Below, piece by piece: positions 36,147 to 47,689 of a stretch of DNA of 64,000 nucleotides. The notes under the pieces were generated by a model that had not been told where the DNA came from, ran no database searches, and was given only the letters and a program-made list of their open reading frames with translations. The number at the start of each line of letters is the position of its first letter. Position 1 is the first letter of the stretch. Origin of the DNA: Schistocephalus solidus (Eukaryota > Platyhelminthes > Cestoda > Diphyllobothriidea > Diphyllobothriidae); the NCBI GenBank assembly GCA_017591395.1, contig WEDG01000744.1:124001-188000 (forward strand), written 5' to 3'. Position numbers and translations under genes: made by a program.

Positions 36147-36332
36147 AAACCGGGATTCTGCTTCAGGCAAGAGTGCATCCGGGGACTGTTGCTCGCTGTC
36201 TGCCGAAGAATTCACTGGGCGCAGGCTGCAGAGACGGCGCCATCGCCCTCGGGCTCATATGTCCCGTACTCCTTCGAACCGGAAAACAGTTTCTACCGTG
36301 TTGGCACCCATAATTCTTGGAAGCTGTTGTGA
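36147..36332 (+). CDS. Candidate exon, unassigned
   Basis: An excellent acceptor (TTTGTCTTTTTTTTTAG) is followed by a GC-rich block inside AT-rich DNA. In phase 0 it reads 61 codons from KPGFCFRQECIRGLLLAV to a C-terminus YRVGTHNSWKLL and a TGA. The other two frames are also open, so which (if any) is coding is uncertain, and no family is recognised. It could be a terminal exon of a plus-strand gene lying to the left, or a domesticated or decayed element fragment. Confidence 0.3.
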   Translation, partial: KPGFCFRQECIRGLLLAVCRRIHWAQAAETAPSPSGSYVPYSFEPENSFYRVGTHNSWKLL

Positions 36333-39300
36333 ATGCAAAAAAACTAGGAAAATTCTCTTAAACAAAAATAACTTCGCAGAATTTCATATTCTGTGGTAGA
36401 TTCTTCCATATGACTGGGTTTTTACCCAAAAGAACCGACGATACTTAAACGTGTGAGCTAATGGAAGAGATACAAAGACATTGTGATGACTGCTATGCCG
36501 AGAGTGGTCAAGGTGCCTCACAGTGTTAAGGGAATTAAATATACGACTATTAAAAAGCTAAAACAGTAAAAAGACTCCCTTCTGTAATCGGCTTAACCAG
36601 AAGGGATCAATGTGTACAAGTCCATAGCGTTCTGTTTACGTCAGGTTACGGTGCTCCGACGATAAAACTCTTTAAGTAAAGAACTGCTGGACCAATTCTA
36701 TTTTCTTTCGTTCACTAGCGCGCTGAAGGCTTAATAGAAATGAGCAGTATTCCAAGCCAGGCCTATCGTACATTTATAAAGGCCGAGTTAAATATCGATT
36801 GTTTTAAAATTTCGGCGGATAAAACCGGGGGTTCTGTGTGCTTTGGCGACGATCAGGGCGCAATGGTCTAAGAGATTAAGACCATTGGAATATGATAAAC
36901 TCAGATCCTCAATAGCTTCTAACTCTCTTAACAGCTTTGAACTTACGACCCTTCAATGACTGGCTTGATTGCCCAAATCTTATGATTTCTTTAGGTTTCC
37001 AAACACTATTCAACTGTACGGTCATCTGCATGGGTTCAAACGTGAATGTACGCGTCGAGACCAACGAAATGTTTTTTTTTTCAGCTGTGGAACTCAATCC
37101 AAAGCGAATTTCGAATTATTAATACCATTGCTGTGCTCAGGATGCAGTTTACTTGTTAAAAAATTTATAATCGATTGCTCTCATTGCAGGAGTATCTGTG
37201 ATCAGCCATGAGATTTACATTCTAATTTCACCTTCTATGTCTTGCATAAGGACACGTTTGATGTGGAATGTTTCCGCAAATCTTATGATTGGCTATATTG
37301 TATATATATTATATATATATATTATAGTCTCGGCTGTGCATGAATCGGCAAATCAATGATTGCACTTGTAACTCTTGGGATGTGTATAAGAACAATTAAC
37401 TAATTAATCATGACTAACAGAAGATTCTACAGTTGGGTGATGTTTGAGCCAATGCGCGTTAAGTGCAGTTTGTCATTCCGTCATGATTGGCCGTGCGCAT
37501 TTGAATTTGTTCTTCAGGATTTTGTATGAGGCATCTAAAGCGATATGCCGAGTGATACATGCCTCAGCTTAGTGCATTGCTTCCAGGAATTCACGGCCTT
37601 TTATCATTGGGACAGTGCCCGCATGGGATAGCACTGGGATTAACTGCGATCGCTGCCCTGCCTAGCCACAAGCGAACGTCACTTTAGTACGGGTGTGGGC
37701 CAACAGGGATTAGGTTACATTGAATCGATATGCACTTCTTCACGTTCTAACCTTACAGCCTCTATGTCATCATATATCATGTCAAAAATAAATGAGCCTA
37801 TTACTACAGTGTTCACAAGATTTTAGCGAACGGATCCATCGGGTCGCTGAAAATTTTTCTATCCTAGGTCAGGAGCAAATTTCTGCTTAGTTCTTCCATC
37901 ACGAAGTCCTTCCATGCACCCGAGAATTGCTGTCCTCTTCCATTCTATGAGGATGTTTGGTTTACTTCTGGGCACCTCCGATACCCCGGCAATTTGTAAT
38001 ACTATCCAAATGGATTTTGTATTCCAGTATTTTGAATGGCACCACAACTTTAACTTTATTAATTTTTAATATCTGGCTCAGGGTTAGATTCAAGAATTTT
38101 GTCTATTTCAGTGGAATTCGGAATACTCTCGGGAGAGAAGACAGAGTATCAACCGGAAAATAAAGTGGGAACGCCAAGGGACGCACTGCTGAGCCAAAAC
38201 CCCGCAGCTGTGTTATGCAGCTGCGAAATCTCGGCTAAGCATTTGTCTGGGCTTTTCGCTATTACATGTGCTGTCGATAAATCACATACAAACAGCTACA
38301 TATATTTACATTCATGACTTCTGCAATCGCTTATACACTGCACCCGATCGTTTCCTAAAAGTGGAAGAAAGTAATTTTTTGAGCTAAATAGTGGTTGGAC
38401 TCAGAGCACTACAATTATCAAGCCCAGTTCCGTTTTGAAAGAGTCTGCGTAATACACCAGTAGAAGTAGTTTTTTATGTCCAGAAACGTATCGGTCCTCA
38501 GAAGCCCCAAAGCGTGGAAAGCCCTAGGCTTGCACACGCATCTGTCAGCTAGGCCAGTGTGGGCGGTAGTGAGAGAGTCAACCTGCCTTTAATCAATTGA
38601 TTGAGTGATAGCAGTGTGTTGGCGCCTGTGATCGGCTGTCCCAAAAGCTGTAAGAATTTAGTCCAGCCGCTCGAAAACTGTGATACCATGAACTCTTTCG
38701 CGGCGTGTGCACAAGAGGTGAAAGGTGCTACAAAATCACACAGTGGTTGAGCTTCTTTAATTATCCAGAGAAAACAGTGAAGTGGACTGTATACCTCTCC
38801 CTGTCACTTCTAGTCATTAAATTTTCATACTCTCTTGTATGCTACCACAGCTTTTCTAGGCCATCGGTCTTCTAAGTTTTTTTCAGTCATTAATTTATGT
38901 TTTAAAACTACGAAGTTACGGTTTTCCTTTCTTTCTTTCAAACATATAAAGTTTGCTGTTTATTGCTTTGCTAGTTATCGATGTTAAGTAGCGAAAGAAA
39001 GCAACGTGAATCGACAAACTTCTGATATGACAGTACAACTTCAAAGGATTTTTAACCGAAAAAAAGTGTGCCTCAGAATTTTTCAGGATGAAATAACCGC
39101 AACTCGAGAAGAGACGGCAATCTAGAAACCGAATCATCGGCCTTGAGGGACAATATTGTTGCATGCTCCATTCTTCATCATCAATTAGGGGATATAAATC
39201 AAAGATTTTTTGAAGGGTGCAAAAAGGTTCACCGCCAACTGAAGAATCTATCAGCCGGGTGAGAGGCGGTAAGGTCAGCTGCCTTCACCTAGACTGAACT

Positions 39301-40980
39301 CCTGCAAGCGATTGCTATAACCTAATGTTGGAACCAGAAGGCTTCAAATATCTCAGTCAGTTATATGCCACATCCGTCTGCGTGCTTATAGTTTCTGCCT
39401 CCGTAACTCTTATTGCAGTGTTTCTTAGTTTCAGGTGCTGTTTTTTGCGGTTTGAAAAAAATTTCGCCGTTATTTAAATGTTTTACTCAGCAATTGAATG
39501 AGTCCAAACTTTAATTCATTGGAGGAACTTTTATATATCACGGGAGGGAAACAGCCCTGTAAAGACATATTTCAAAAACCTTATCAATTTTGAACAATGT
39601 ACTCCGTGAGGAACCCATAAGGTTTATAATGGAACGCATCTCCTGGGGTATCGGGCTCAGTCTTTTGCACTCTTATAGTCGGGTGAGAGGAAACGCTAAT
39701 ATTAAACTAACAACTAGGAAGCGAAAACGGGGTCACTTGTGGCATATTCTTTAGGGGTTGTACCCGAAAACAAAACAAAAATAAAAATAATTGTCACAAA
39801 ATAGTTACATCCGGAAACTAGTTCAGTTATGGAGGTTTACGAATAGGACCCGCGTACGAAGAATCAGAAAAATTACAAAGAGGTTTTCCAGGTCTATTTT
39901 ACTAAGAAAAGCTCAAACTTCAATTATAGTCATAAATATAGATGACTAAGAAGTTATAGCCTAGATGGCATGAATAGTTCATGCTATATGTTTGTCCTGT
40001 TATCACTTTAGAGATACTGACTGATATATCACTCTCTTTCCGTCACGAAACTAAATGGCTGGCTCTATAATACAAACAAGGTGGAATATTTTTATCCACT
40101 GGAAGTGATGACTGCAGTAGTTATATCGCTAAGGCACTTTTTGCTGCACTTGAAGTTTGCTTGCTTCCGCTTTCAGATTCTATATAGTTTGACGTCTTAC
40201 TTGATGTTTTTAATATTTATGCGTTTACTGTGATTGTGGATTTTCCTACTCACTGATCAAACGCCTTTAAGTTACTTTTTCCCATATATATTTTTCTTCC
40301 TTTTTGTCATTACTGAAACTATACACAGACTCGAGCCGCAACAAAACTTCTTCTAAAGTGACTCTCGATCTCAATGAAAATATTGCAAGAAAAGTAAATG
40401 TATGCATGAGTTTCGCTCTCCTTGTTTTCAAAACGTAATAGATCACCCCGAAATGACCGAGTGATAAGGCTTCTTTATAAGTTCAAATATTATATTCACA
40501 CTTCAACGTTTTGCGAAATTTTGAATCAAATACTTTTTCCACCTTTCTCGCGACAAAAGTGCGGTCGACATTTTAAACGATATATTCCTCCCTCTAGGGT
40601 TGGTAACGCAAACTGAGTAATCTGTGAATCGTCCGTACCTTCGTAATAACATGATATTTATACCTACGATTCGCCTTACTTTTCACATCTAGTCGCAAAT
40701 TCATTATTTATTGAGCAAACTGCCTTTGTCTGAGGGTCGTTACAAATGCTGTGGACGTCTGTTCCTGTGTACTAAAGAAGAGTAGAACACTGCGATATGT
40801 ATTCGCGTTCGGTAGTTCAGTAAAGTTCAGTATATTTAAGGGTAATAGGCATTGCCTTGAAGGCCCTATTAAAAAACGGTACCGACAATATTGCAGCTTA
40901 AATGTATGTTACTGCAAAGTAGTGAGTAACATATTAGCGTAGAAAGAAAATAGTTTTACAACAGTGGAATCTAGGCTGTC
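36333..40980. other. AT-rich intergenic region
   Basis: Mostly featureless. A TA-rich microsatellite lies at 37300-37325. An exon-like plus block (38112-38317) is listed separately. Nothing else is supportable. Confidence 0.4.
38112..38317 (+). CDS. Weak candidate exon, unassigned
   Basis: After a plausible acceptor (TTTTGTCTATTTCAG) a plus frame stays open for 67 codons, starting EFGILSGEKTEYQPENKVG and containing PAAVLCSCEISAKHLSGLF, to a stop at 38315-38317. No family is recognised and no upstream partner exon was identified. Confidence 0.2.
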
Positions 40981-40989
40981 ATCCTGAAT

Positions 40990-41923
40990 GACCGATGATT
41001 ACCTATGTCAGTTAATAGATTTCACCGTTTTCTGTTTGTATGTGCAAAGGTTTGGTACTATGTAGCAGAGCTTTCCTATAAAAATGAACGGTATTTGTCA
41101 AGCGAATATAAATCCATTTTATGTTTGAATGTTTCTATCGTGTCCACCCGCATGACGTCCTCTGGAAGTCCGTTCCACGCACCGAGAAATGACTGTGAAA
41201 ACGAGTGGTGACGAACATCTAGATGGGATAAGGCTCCTCGAAGTTTGAAAGAATTCCCACACAGGATAGTTTTTTTGGCCACTGAAAAAGTCTTCGAAGT
41301 GTAGAGCACAGTCCTGATTCCTTATGAGTCGGTATGTCTGCATGAGATCGACTCAAATCTGCCTGTACTGCAGAGGGAAAGGTCTGTATTTGTATGATAA
41401 GGACTTAAGACCTTTCACCACTTTTGTTGCCCTCCTTTAAAACCTTTCCAGCAGTTTTTAATCTTTTTTTAACCACGGTCACCACGCCTGAACTCCATAT
41501 TCCAGGTTTATTCCGCATATTTTTCCAAATATTTCCTTATCAATATTCACGAACGTTCTTTTAATCGCAAACAGGCATTGGATGTCTTTTGGTCGCCCTG
41601 ACACTTTGAGTGGAGGCCTTTAGGGGAGACAAAATGGTAATTCCTTGGTCCTTTTGTTCGGATATATTTGACAGGCACCTTCCGTCAAGGAAGTATTGAT
41701 GGTAGTCGCTTATCGTGCTCGCCTTTTACGTTTTGAGCCGCAGTGGGACACCTTTCTCAAAGTTTAATTTCCTCTGCCATTTATCTGACCACCCAGATTG
41801 GTGATTGAGTCCTTCTTTTAAAATCTTTTCATCAGTATTGCAGCTGATTTGTTGCCATATCTCGATTTCGTCTGCAAACATGACTCCCGTGTGTGTGACT
41901 TCACGGCGAGGGTGACATACATT
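40990..41923 (-). pseudogene. CR1-like LINE, 3' part, split by RTE copy 1
   Basis: Minus-strand text VMFADEIEIWQQI (catalytic box, FADE instead of FADD), then SGWSDKWQRKLNF, and the C-terminal HHSFSQSFLGAWNGLPEDVM and ETFKHKMDLYSLDKY. The upstream half of the same RT, ending at the PQGSVLGPLVFLIYIN motif, lies at 46441-46700 on the same strand. The RTE element at 41924-46429 separates the two parts within a single domain. Confidence 0.85.
41913..41923 (+). repeat. Left target-site duplication of RTE copy 1
   Basis: TGACATACATT here and TGATATAGATT at 46430-46440 match at 9 of 11 positions and flank the RTE insertion exactly where the host CR1-like reading is interrupted. Confidence 0.6.
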
Positions 41924-42239
41924 CATGTAGGTGGCCCATGCGAATCGGTCGTTCTCTCACTAACCCAAATCGTGACCCATAGTGGAGTTCGGTAGCCGCC
42001 TGGGATGCCTCAGCAGCCCTATTTACGGACAGCATTGCTTTCACCCTCACGGGAGATGGGGGCTATAAAAGGTGCCCTAAACAAATACTGGGTCTCATGA
42101 CAGCTGCAGCAGACCGTGGCTAGCAGACTGCAATTACATGCGATCGCAAAACTCTAAACAATATCAACAACAACTCCTCTGCCAATCCCCCCACCATACC
42201 CTCCGCGGTACCTCTAGACTGCTCGAGTGAGCTTACTGA

Positions 42240-45200
42240 CTCTAGCAGCCTGGAATGTTCGATTACTTTTAGACAATCCCAGAAGCAACTGACGGGAACG
42301 GAGGACGGCGCTAATCGCTCGGGAACTGGCGCGCTACAAGATGCACATTACTGCTCTCAGCGAGACCCGAATCTCTGAGCAGGGTCAGATGGAGGAGGTG
42401 GGTGCCGGCTACACCTTCTTCTGGAGCAGACGGCCAAAGACATAGCGATGCGAAGTTTGTGTCGCCTTTGCCATCTGGATCGACATCGTGGGACGTCTGC
42501 CCTGTTTGCCGCAGGATATCAATGGTCGCCTGATGAGCCTCCGCCTGCCTCTTCGGGGAGACAAGTTCACTACCATCATCAGCGCCTACGCTCCCCCAAT
42601 GACGAGCTCTGATGCGGTGAAGGACAAATTATACGAGGACCTGCACGCCCTGCTGGCAACTGCGCCGAAGGTGGACAAGTTACTTGTCCTTGGGAACTTT
42701 AACGCCCGTGTCGGGACAGAAAACGTTGCCTGGCAGGGAGTTCTGGGTCCCCATGGTCTCAGGAGCCATAACGATAACGGCCTCTTTCTTCTGTGAACGT
42801 GTGCGGAACACTATCTCCCACCTGATTAACACCTTTTTCCGCGTCCCGGTGTGGCAAAAGGCTTCCTGGGTACACCCCCGGTCGAGACACTGGCACCTTT
42901 TGGACTATGTTCTCGTCCGAGATCGACAGGACGTGCTGGTGACAAAGGCGATCCCCGGTGCTGACGAATGGAAGGATCACCGCATTGTCATCTCCAAGAT
43001 GAGGCTCCGTCTGCAACCACACAGAAAGACCCCAAGGTAAGCGACTACAAGGTAATTTGAATGCTGTTTTGTTGATTATACCTGCATACCACCTCCATTT
43101 CAGAAACGAACTGGCCAACCGACTAGCCAACATTCCAGTTGCCGACGCGGACAGCTTCGTAGAGAACCGCTGGTGTCAACTGAGGGACACCATCCAATCA
43201 TCCGCCCCAGATGTTCTCGGCCACGCACGTCATCAGCATCAAGACTGGTTCGATGACAGCGACGCAGCTATCGATGCTCTGCTCGTCGATAAGAACCAGT
43301 TACACGAAGCCTATGTCGATCGCCCAACCACTGCAAACAAGACAGCCTTCTACCGAAGTCGCCGCTTTGTATAGCAAGGGCTGCGGGAGATGCAGGATGC
43401 CTGGATGACATGCAAAGCCGAGGAAATCCAAGGGTTTGCGGATCGAAATGAATGGAAGAACTTCCTCGCCGCCACCAATGCTGTCTACGGACCTCCCGTC
43501 AAAGGCACTGCCCCTCTTCTCAGTGCCGACAGCAGGACGCTACTCACTGCGAAGACGCAAAACCTGAAGCAATGGGCAGAACATTTCCAAAGCGTTCTAA
43601 ATCAGCCCTCCACCATCTCCGACGCCGCCATCGATCACCTGCCTGAAGTGGAAATCAACGCCGATCTTGATCTCCCGCCATCTCTCCAAGAAACCCTCAG
43701 AGCCGTGTAGCAACTCTCCAGCGGGAAAGCACCTGGCTCGGACGCGATCCCTGCTGAGATTTACAAGCATGGCGGACTTCAACTGATGAACAGACTCACA
43801 GTGCTCTTCCAGGAGATGTGGCACCAAGGGCAAGTCCCTTAGGATTGCAAAGACGCAACCATGGTCCACCTCTACAAGAAGAAAAGGAACCGCCAACTCT
43901 GTGACAACCCCCGAGAAATCTCGCTGTTGAACATCGTCAGAAAGATCTTCGCCCGCATTCTCCTCAATCGCCTGAACGCTCACCTGGAGCAAGGACTGCT
44001 CCCGAAAAACTAATGTTGCTTCTGACGACACCAAGGAACAATTGACATGATCTTCGCCGCTCGACAGCTGCAAGAGAATTGCCAGGAGATGCGGACTCAC
44101 CTCTACACTACCTTTGTGGATCTGAAGGAAGCCTTTGATAAGGTTAACCGCACCGCCTACCGGATGGACGGCCGACTCCTCAACTAACGTCAGATGCACT
44201 TCCGCTCGCGTGTCTCCACAGCCACCATCCACGAACTTCTCTTCGCGGACGACTGCGCACTCAATGCAACGACAGAAGAGGAAATGCAAAGGAGCAAGAA
44301 CCTCTTCGCTGCCGCCTGTGACAACTTCGGACTTCGCATCAACACTGAGAAAACGGTTGTAATACATCAGCCACCGCCCAATACCACCTACTCCGCAGCT
44401 CACATCAAGGTCAATGGTGCCCAACTAAAATTTGTGGATACCTTCACGTATCTAGGCAGCAATCTCTCCCGCAGTACCAAAGTCGACGATGAGATCGCAC
44501 ATCGGATTGCCAAAACCATCCAAGCCTTTAGGTGCATGCAGAACGTGTTCTAGACTCAACACGGTCTCAAACCCAGCACCAAACGCAAGATGTACAAAGC
44601 TGTCATATTGCCAACGGTGCTATATGGAACGGAGAGTTGGACGATCTACCAAAAGCTGGCGCAAAAGCTCAACCACTTCCACCTCATCTGCCTTCGCAGA
44701 ATACTAAAGCTGACACAGAGACAGGATACCGGACACGAAAGTGTTGGAACGAACAGGCCTTCTCAGCATTTATGCTAAGCGGAAACAACTGCAACTGCCA
44801 TGGAGTGGCCACCTAGTGAGGAAGGACGATGAACGATTACCAAACGACTCTTCTATGGAGATGTCGCCATATGTTCCTGTCGACAAGGGGGTCAAGTACG
44901 ACGCTACAAGGACACTCTGAAGACTTCCATGAAGCAAATGCAGATCAACCCGGCGACATGGGAGGACCTCGCCGGAACCGAACGGCTTGGAGAAGGGCAG
45001 TGACAACATGGGCAGCAATCTACGAAGCTAACAGAATCACCACCGTCAAGACCAAAAGAGAGGCACAAAAGTCACCAGCGCCCCGGACCAAAACCGCCAA
45101 TGCCCAGGACCTTCCGACATGCCCACGCTGTGAAAGAACCTTCCGTGCGCGAATCGGCCTGGTCGGTCATCTTCAGACGAAATGCACCAACAATCCGACA

Positions 45201-45570
45201 ATCTACGTCAAATTCTGCCAACCCTCCTTCGGACTCTCCTAACCTCACCCCTGGCATCAATTCCATTACTCCCACCACCATAGAGAACACATTCCAGTAC
45301 CCATCACCTGTTACCCCTACCACCGCCGCCACCACCACCACCAGCGATGGGAACTCTCTCCTCAACTGTCCTCATTGCGACCGCACATTCACCTCAAGCA
45401 TCGGCCTGGTCGGTCACTTGCGAGTCCATCGTACAGAGACTGTTGAACCAGTGCCTGCAGCACCAACACACAGCAGAGATCACCGCCTCCGCTGCCTTCA
45501 CTGTCCTCACGCATTCACTCATCGCATAGGCCTATTAGGACACATGCGCATCCACGAAAACCTGCGGTAA
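42240..45570 (+). pseudogene. RTE endonuclease-RT-zinc finger polyprotein, copy 1
   Basis: Endonuclease text: [19 protein letters not shown] (active Glu), [11 protein letters not shown] where GDFN is expected, [19 protein letters not shown], and an EWKDHRIVIS box. RT text: LSSGKAPGSDAIPAEIYKHG, KEAFDKVNR, ELLFADDCALN (FADD at 44242-44253), KFVDTFTYLGSNLSRS. About 240 bp encoding the fingers/palm segment with the VKQGCVLAP motif is deleted after KVNR, and several stops and frameshifts occur. The C-terminus has three Cys2-His2-like fingers (CPRCERTFRARIGLVGH, CPHCDRTFTSSIGLVGH, CLHCPHAFTHRIGLLGH) at 45118-45555. It cannot be active as read. Confidence 0.88.
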
Positions 45571-45659
45571 ACCACTGGAGGCTAAGCCACATCAGCGCAC
45601 ACTTCCTACACCAATACATAGAAAACACCCTCTCCATCATCATGTACGCGTGAATATCA

Positions 45660-46429
45660 TGGTTTCCTAGAAATCGTGGCTTGGAAGGCTGTCAATCTGA
45701 CGCTTACACAAATTCACGCCGTCAGCCCAGTGTATGCGCTGTGTGTGTCGAGTGGCAGACCAGTGGACTGGGGGTCAGACGAGGATGGCTCCTCCATATC
45801 CCCTTATTTAGTGAATCCTAGTGTGCATTATGGGGGCCAGGTCATGCTGTGGCGGGCGAAAACGGTACGCCAACCTGTCAGCCAATGCGCGCACTTCCGT
45901 ATCAGACCACATACCGGCTCGGACGGTGGTCTGATTTTGGGGGTGGGGGAGAGATTGAGGTCGAAAGGTCAGCGCATTTTCCTCACTATAAGCAATCTGA
46001 TGCGCTTGAAACTATCACGGTGCGCTAAAAGCCGTGGCTGGGAAGGTTGCCAACTGACGGGATAACTCGGACCGCGGGGTCAGCCCAATGTGTGTTTTGT
46101 GTGGAGTGGCTGACTGGTGGACTGAGAGTCAGGCTGCAATTGCTCCTTTTTAATGTGCCTTTATGGCACTCCCGCTCCGTTGGATCCGAGCCAGGTGTGG
46201 TAATACGACCAGGGGCAGCTCCGGTCGTGCCAACCACATGCGCCTCTCCTATCTCCGGTCTTCTTGACTTGTCGTGCCACCGGACTCAGGTGGGGGAGGA
46301 AGAGATAGTGCGATAAATGCAGCGCAAGTCTACTATCTCTTTAAAGTAAATCATGCAAAAGTCACCATCCGTGCACCACTCTTCCGTGGAGCATACGGTG
46401 GACCTCGTTTATATCGACGGTCGAACTGT
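45660..46429 (+). repeat. Tandem 3' modules of RTE copy 1
   Basis: Two units of about 370-400 bp start at GTGGCTTGGAAGGCTGTCAA (45679) and GTGGCTGGGAAGGTTGCCAA (46034). Each contains GGTGGACTG(A/G)G(A/G)GTCAG-type text. They end just before the right target-site duplication, showing they are part of the inserted element rather than flanking DNA. Confidence 0.78.
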
Positions 46430-46440
46430 TGATATAGATT
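46430..46440 (+). repeat. Right target-site duplication of RTE copy 1
   Basis: TGATATAGATT; pairs with 41913-41923. It falls within the codons for the LIYIN strand of the host LINE reverse transcriptase. Confidence 0.6.
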
Positions 46441-46700
46441 AAGAAAACTAATGGCCCAAGAACGGAGCCCTGAGGTACACCGCTCACAGCTGGCACGGAA
46501 AGTGATTTCGCATTGCTATTGCACACAGACTGCGATCGGTCTATCAAGAAGTTTCATATCCGATTGAGTAAATTCCCCCTTATTCCAGATTCTCGGACCT
46601 TGTAGAGTAACCTGCGGTAAGGAACAGTATCAAAGGCTTTTTTGAAGTTGATGTAGACTACATCAACGCTGGTGTCCTCATCTAATGACCTGGATCATGG
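46441..46700 (-). pseudogene. CR1-like LINE, 5' part of the element split by RTE copy 1
   Basis: Minus-strand text VDVVYINFKKAFDTVPYRRL, IDRSQSVCNSNAKSL and VSGVPQGSVLGPLVFLIYIN. It continues across the RTE insertion into the FADE box at 41.87 kb. The element is 5'-truncated near 46700. Confidence 0.85.
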
Positions 46701-46749
46701 CTCTATTGAATAGAGTGAGTAGTGACCACTGTTTCGTTGGATACTAACC

Positions 46750-47034
46750 AGTACAGTCATAAGTAACACCGAGACACCAGAACCTAAAACATTTACTGAA
46801 ACCTATTTCCACCCACAATTTTTGCACTATCGAACATACTACTCCCTACTTTTGAGAAATATTATTTTATAATTGTTTTGTCCGATGCCCTGTAGTGTAA
46901 CGGGGAGATAACCCTTTGTCCAACGTCCATTATATGTCGGCCTTTTTTAATTTGCAGTGTCATTTAAATCAATAGGGAGTTCAAAGGCTTCGCCTACAGT
47001 TCCCTTAATAAAACTGAACTGAACTGAACTGAAT
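46750..47034 (+). repeat. CR1-like LINE 3' UTR and pentamer tail, copy B
   Basis: Nearly identical to the reverse complement of 17053-17290 (copy A): shared TGAAACCTATTTCCA, GGGGAGATAACCCTTTGTCC and GGGAGTTCAAAGGC, then a (CTGAA)n tail at 47012-47034. Severely 5'-truncated: no RT coding sequence remains. Confidence 0.8.
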
Positions 47035-47239
47035 CATCAGAATTCAATTCTGGATCCTAATCTGCTGAGGCCTCAAGTTCCTTGATGCGTTTTCATTAGA
47101 TTTTATTTCATACGCCTAAGTAATCAAGAACGAACCATGTCCATGTTTCACTATCTCATTCTGAAATGCTACTGCAGTATTAACCTTCTCTACCACCTGA
47201 CCTTATTTTCCTAAGCAGTTTTTCTTTCTCCTACCTTCT

Positions 47240-47490
47240 ATTCGTAAATGAAGACCTATTGAACTCTGACTCCATTTGTAAGGTAGGAGTTTTTTCCACT
47301 GCCTATTTTTCTAGTTCACTATTAATTTCAAAACATCGCTAACTGTTTACCTAGCAGGAAAATTTCTGTCTACATTATTAAGTATTTTACATTTTCATCT
47401 GCACACATTGTCATAACTTTATTTCGTTACTTTTGTTTGTTTAGACAGTACCTTGCCGGTGCTAACCAAATATAAATTCTAAATAGATGA
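47240..47490 (+). repeat. LINE 3' UTR fragment related to 35.86-36.1 kb
   Basis: GTAGGAGTTTTTTCCACTGC and following TTTTCTAGTTCACTATTAAT match 35866-35915 (GTAGGAGTTTTTTTACTGC, TTTTCTAGTTTCACCG). Confidence 0.5.
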
Positions 47491-47689
47491 TCGCTGAAAC
47501 TAATAAATGGATATCAAGCTTATTGTTGGTCCATTTACCCTCTGTTCTTCTCTCAGAAAATGTTCCAAATATCTGGTTGGCACCTCCTCGATCTTTGGGC
47601 AGTATAAGGCAGTATATGTAGATAGGCTGAACCGTTGAAACTTATTTGCAAATAAACTCTGGCAAAATATCCATGGGTTGACATAGTTA

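Larger units (their letters stand above)
41924..46429 (+). mobile_element. RTE-type LINE, copy 1 (5'-truncated, nested)
   Basis: A 4.5-kb plus-strand insertion inside a minus-strand CR1-like LINE. Order: 5' UTR (starting about 300 bp inside that of copy 2), endonuclease, reverse transcriptase, zinc-finger C-terminus (to about 45570), then two tandem 3' modules (45660-46020 and 46030-46429). It is markedly more GC-rich than the surrounding DNA. Boundaries rest on similarity to copy 2, the host reading frame, and the imperfect target-site duplication. Confidence 0.85.

Noticed and set aside
43597..44424. 275-codon minus-strand open frame
   Set aside because: Antisense shadow of the GC-rich RTE reverse transcriptase on the plus strand.
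45100..45570. Independent C2H2 zinc-finger gene
   Set aside because: The fingers continue the RTE polyprotein, and a decayed version follows the RT in copy 2 as well.
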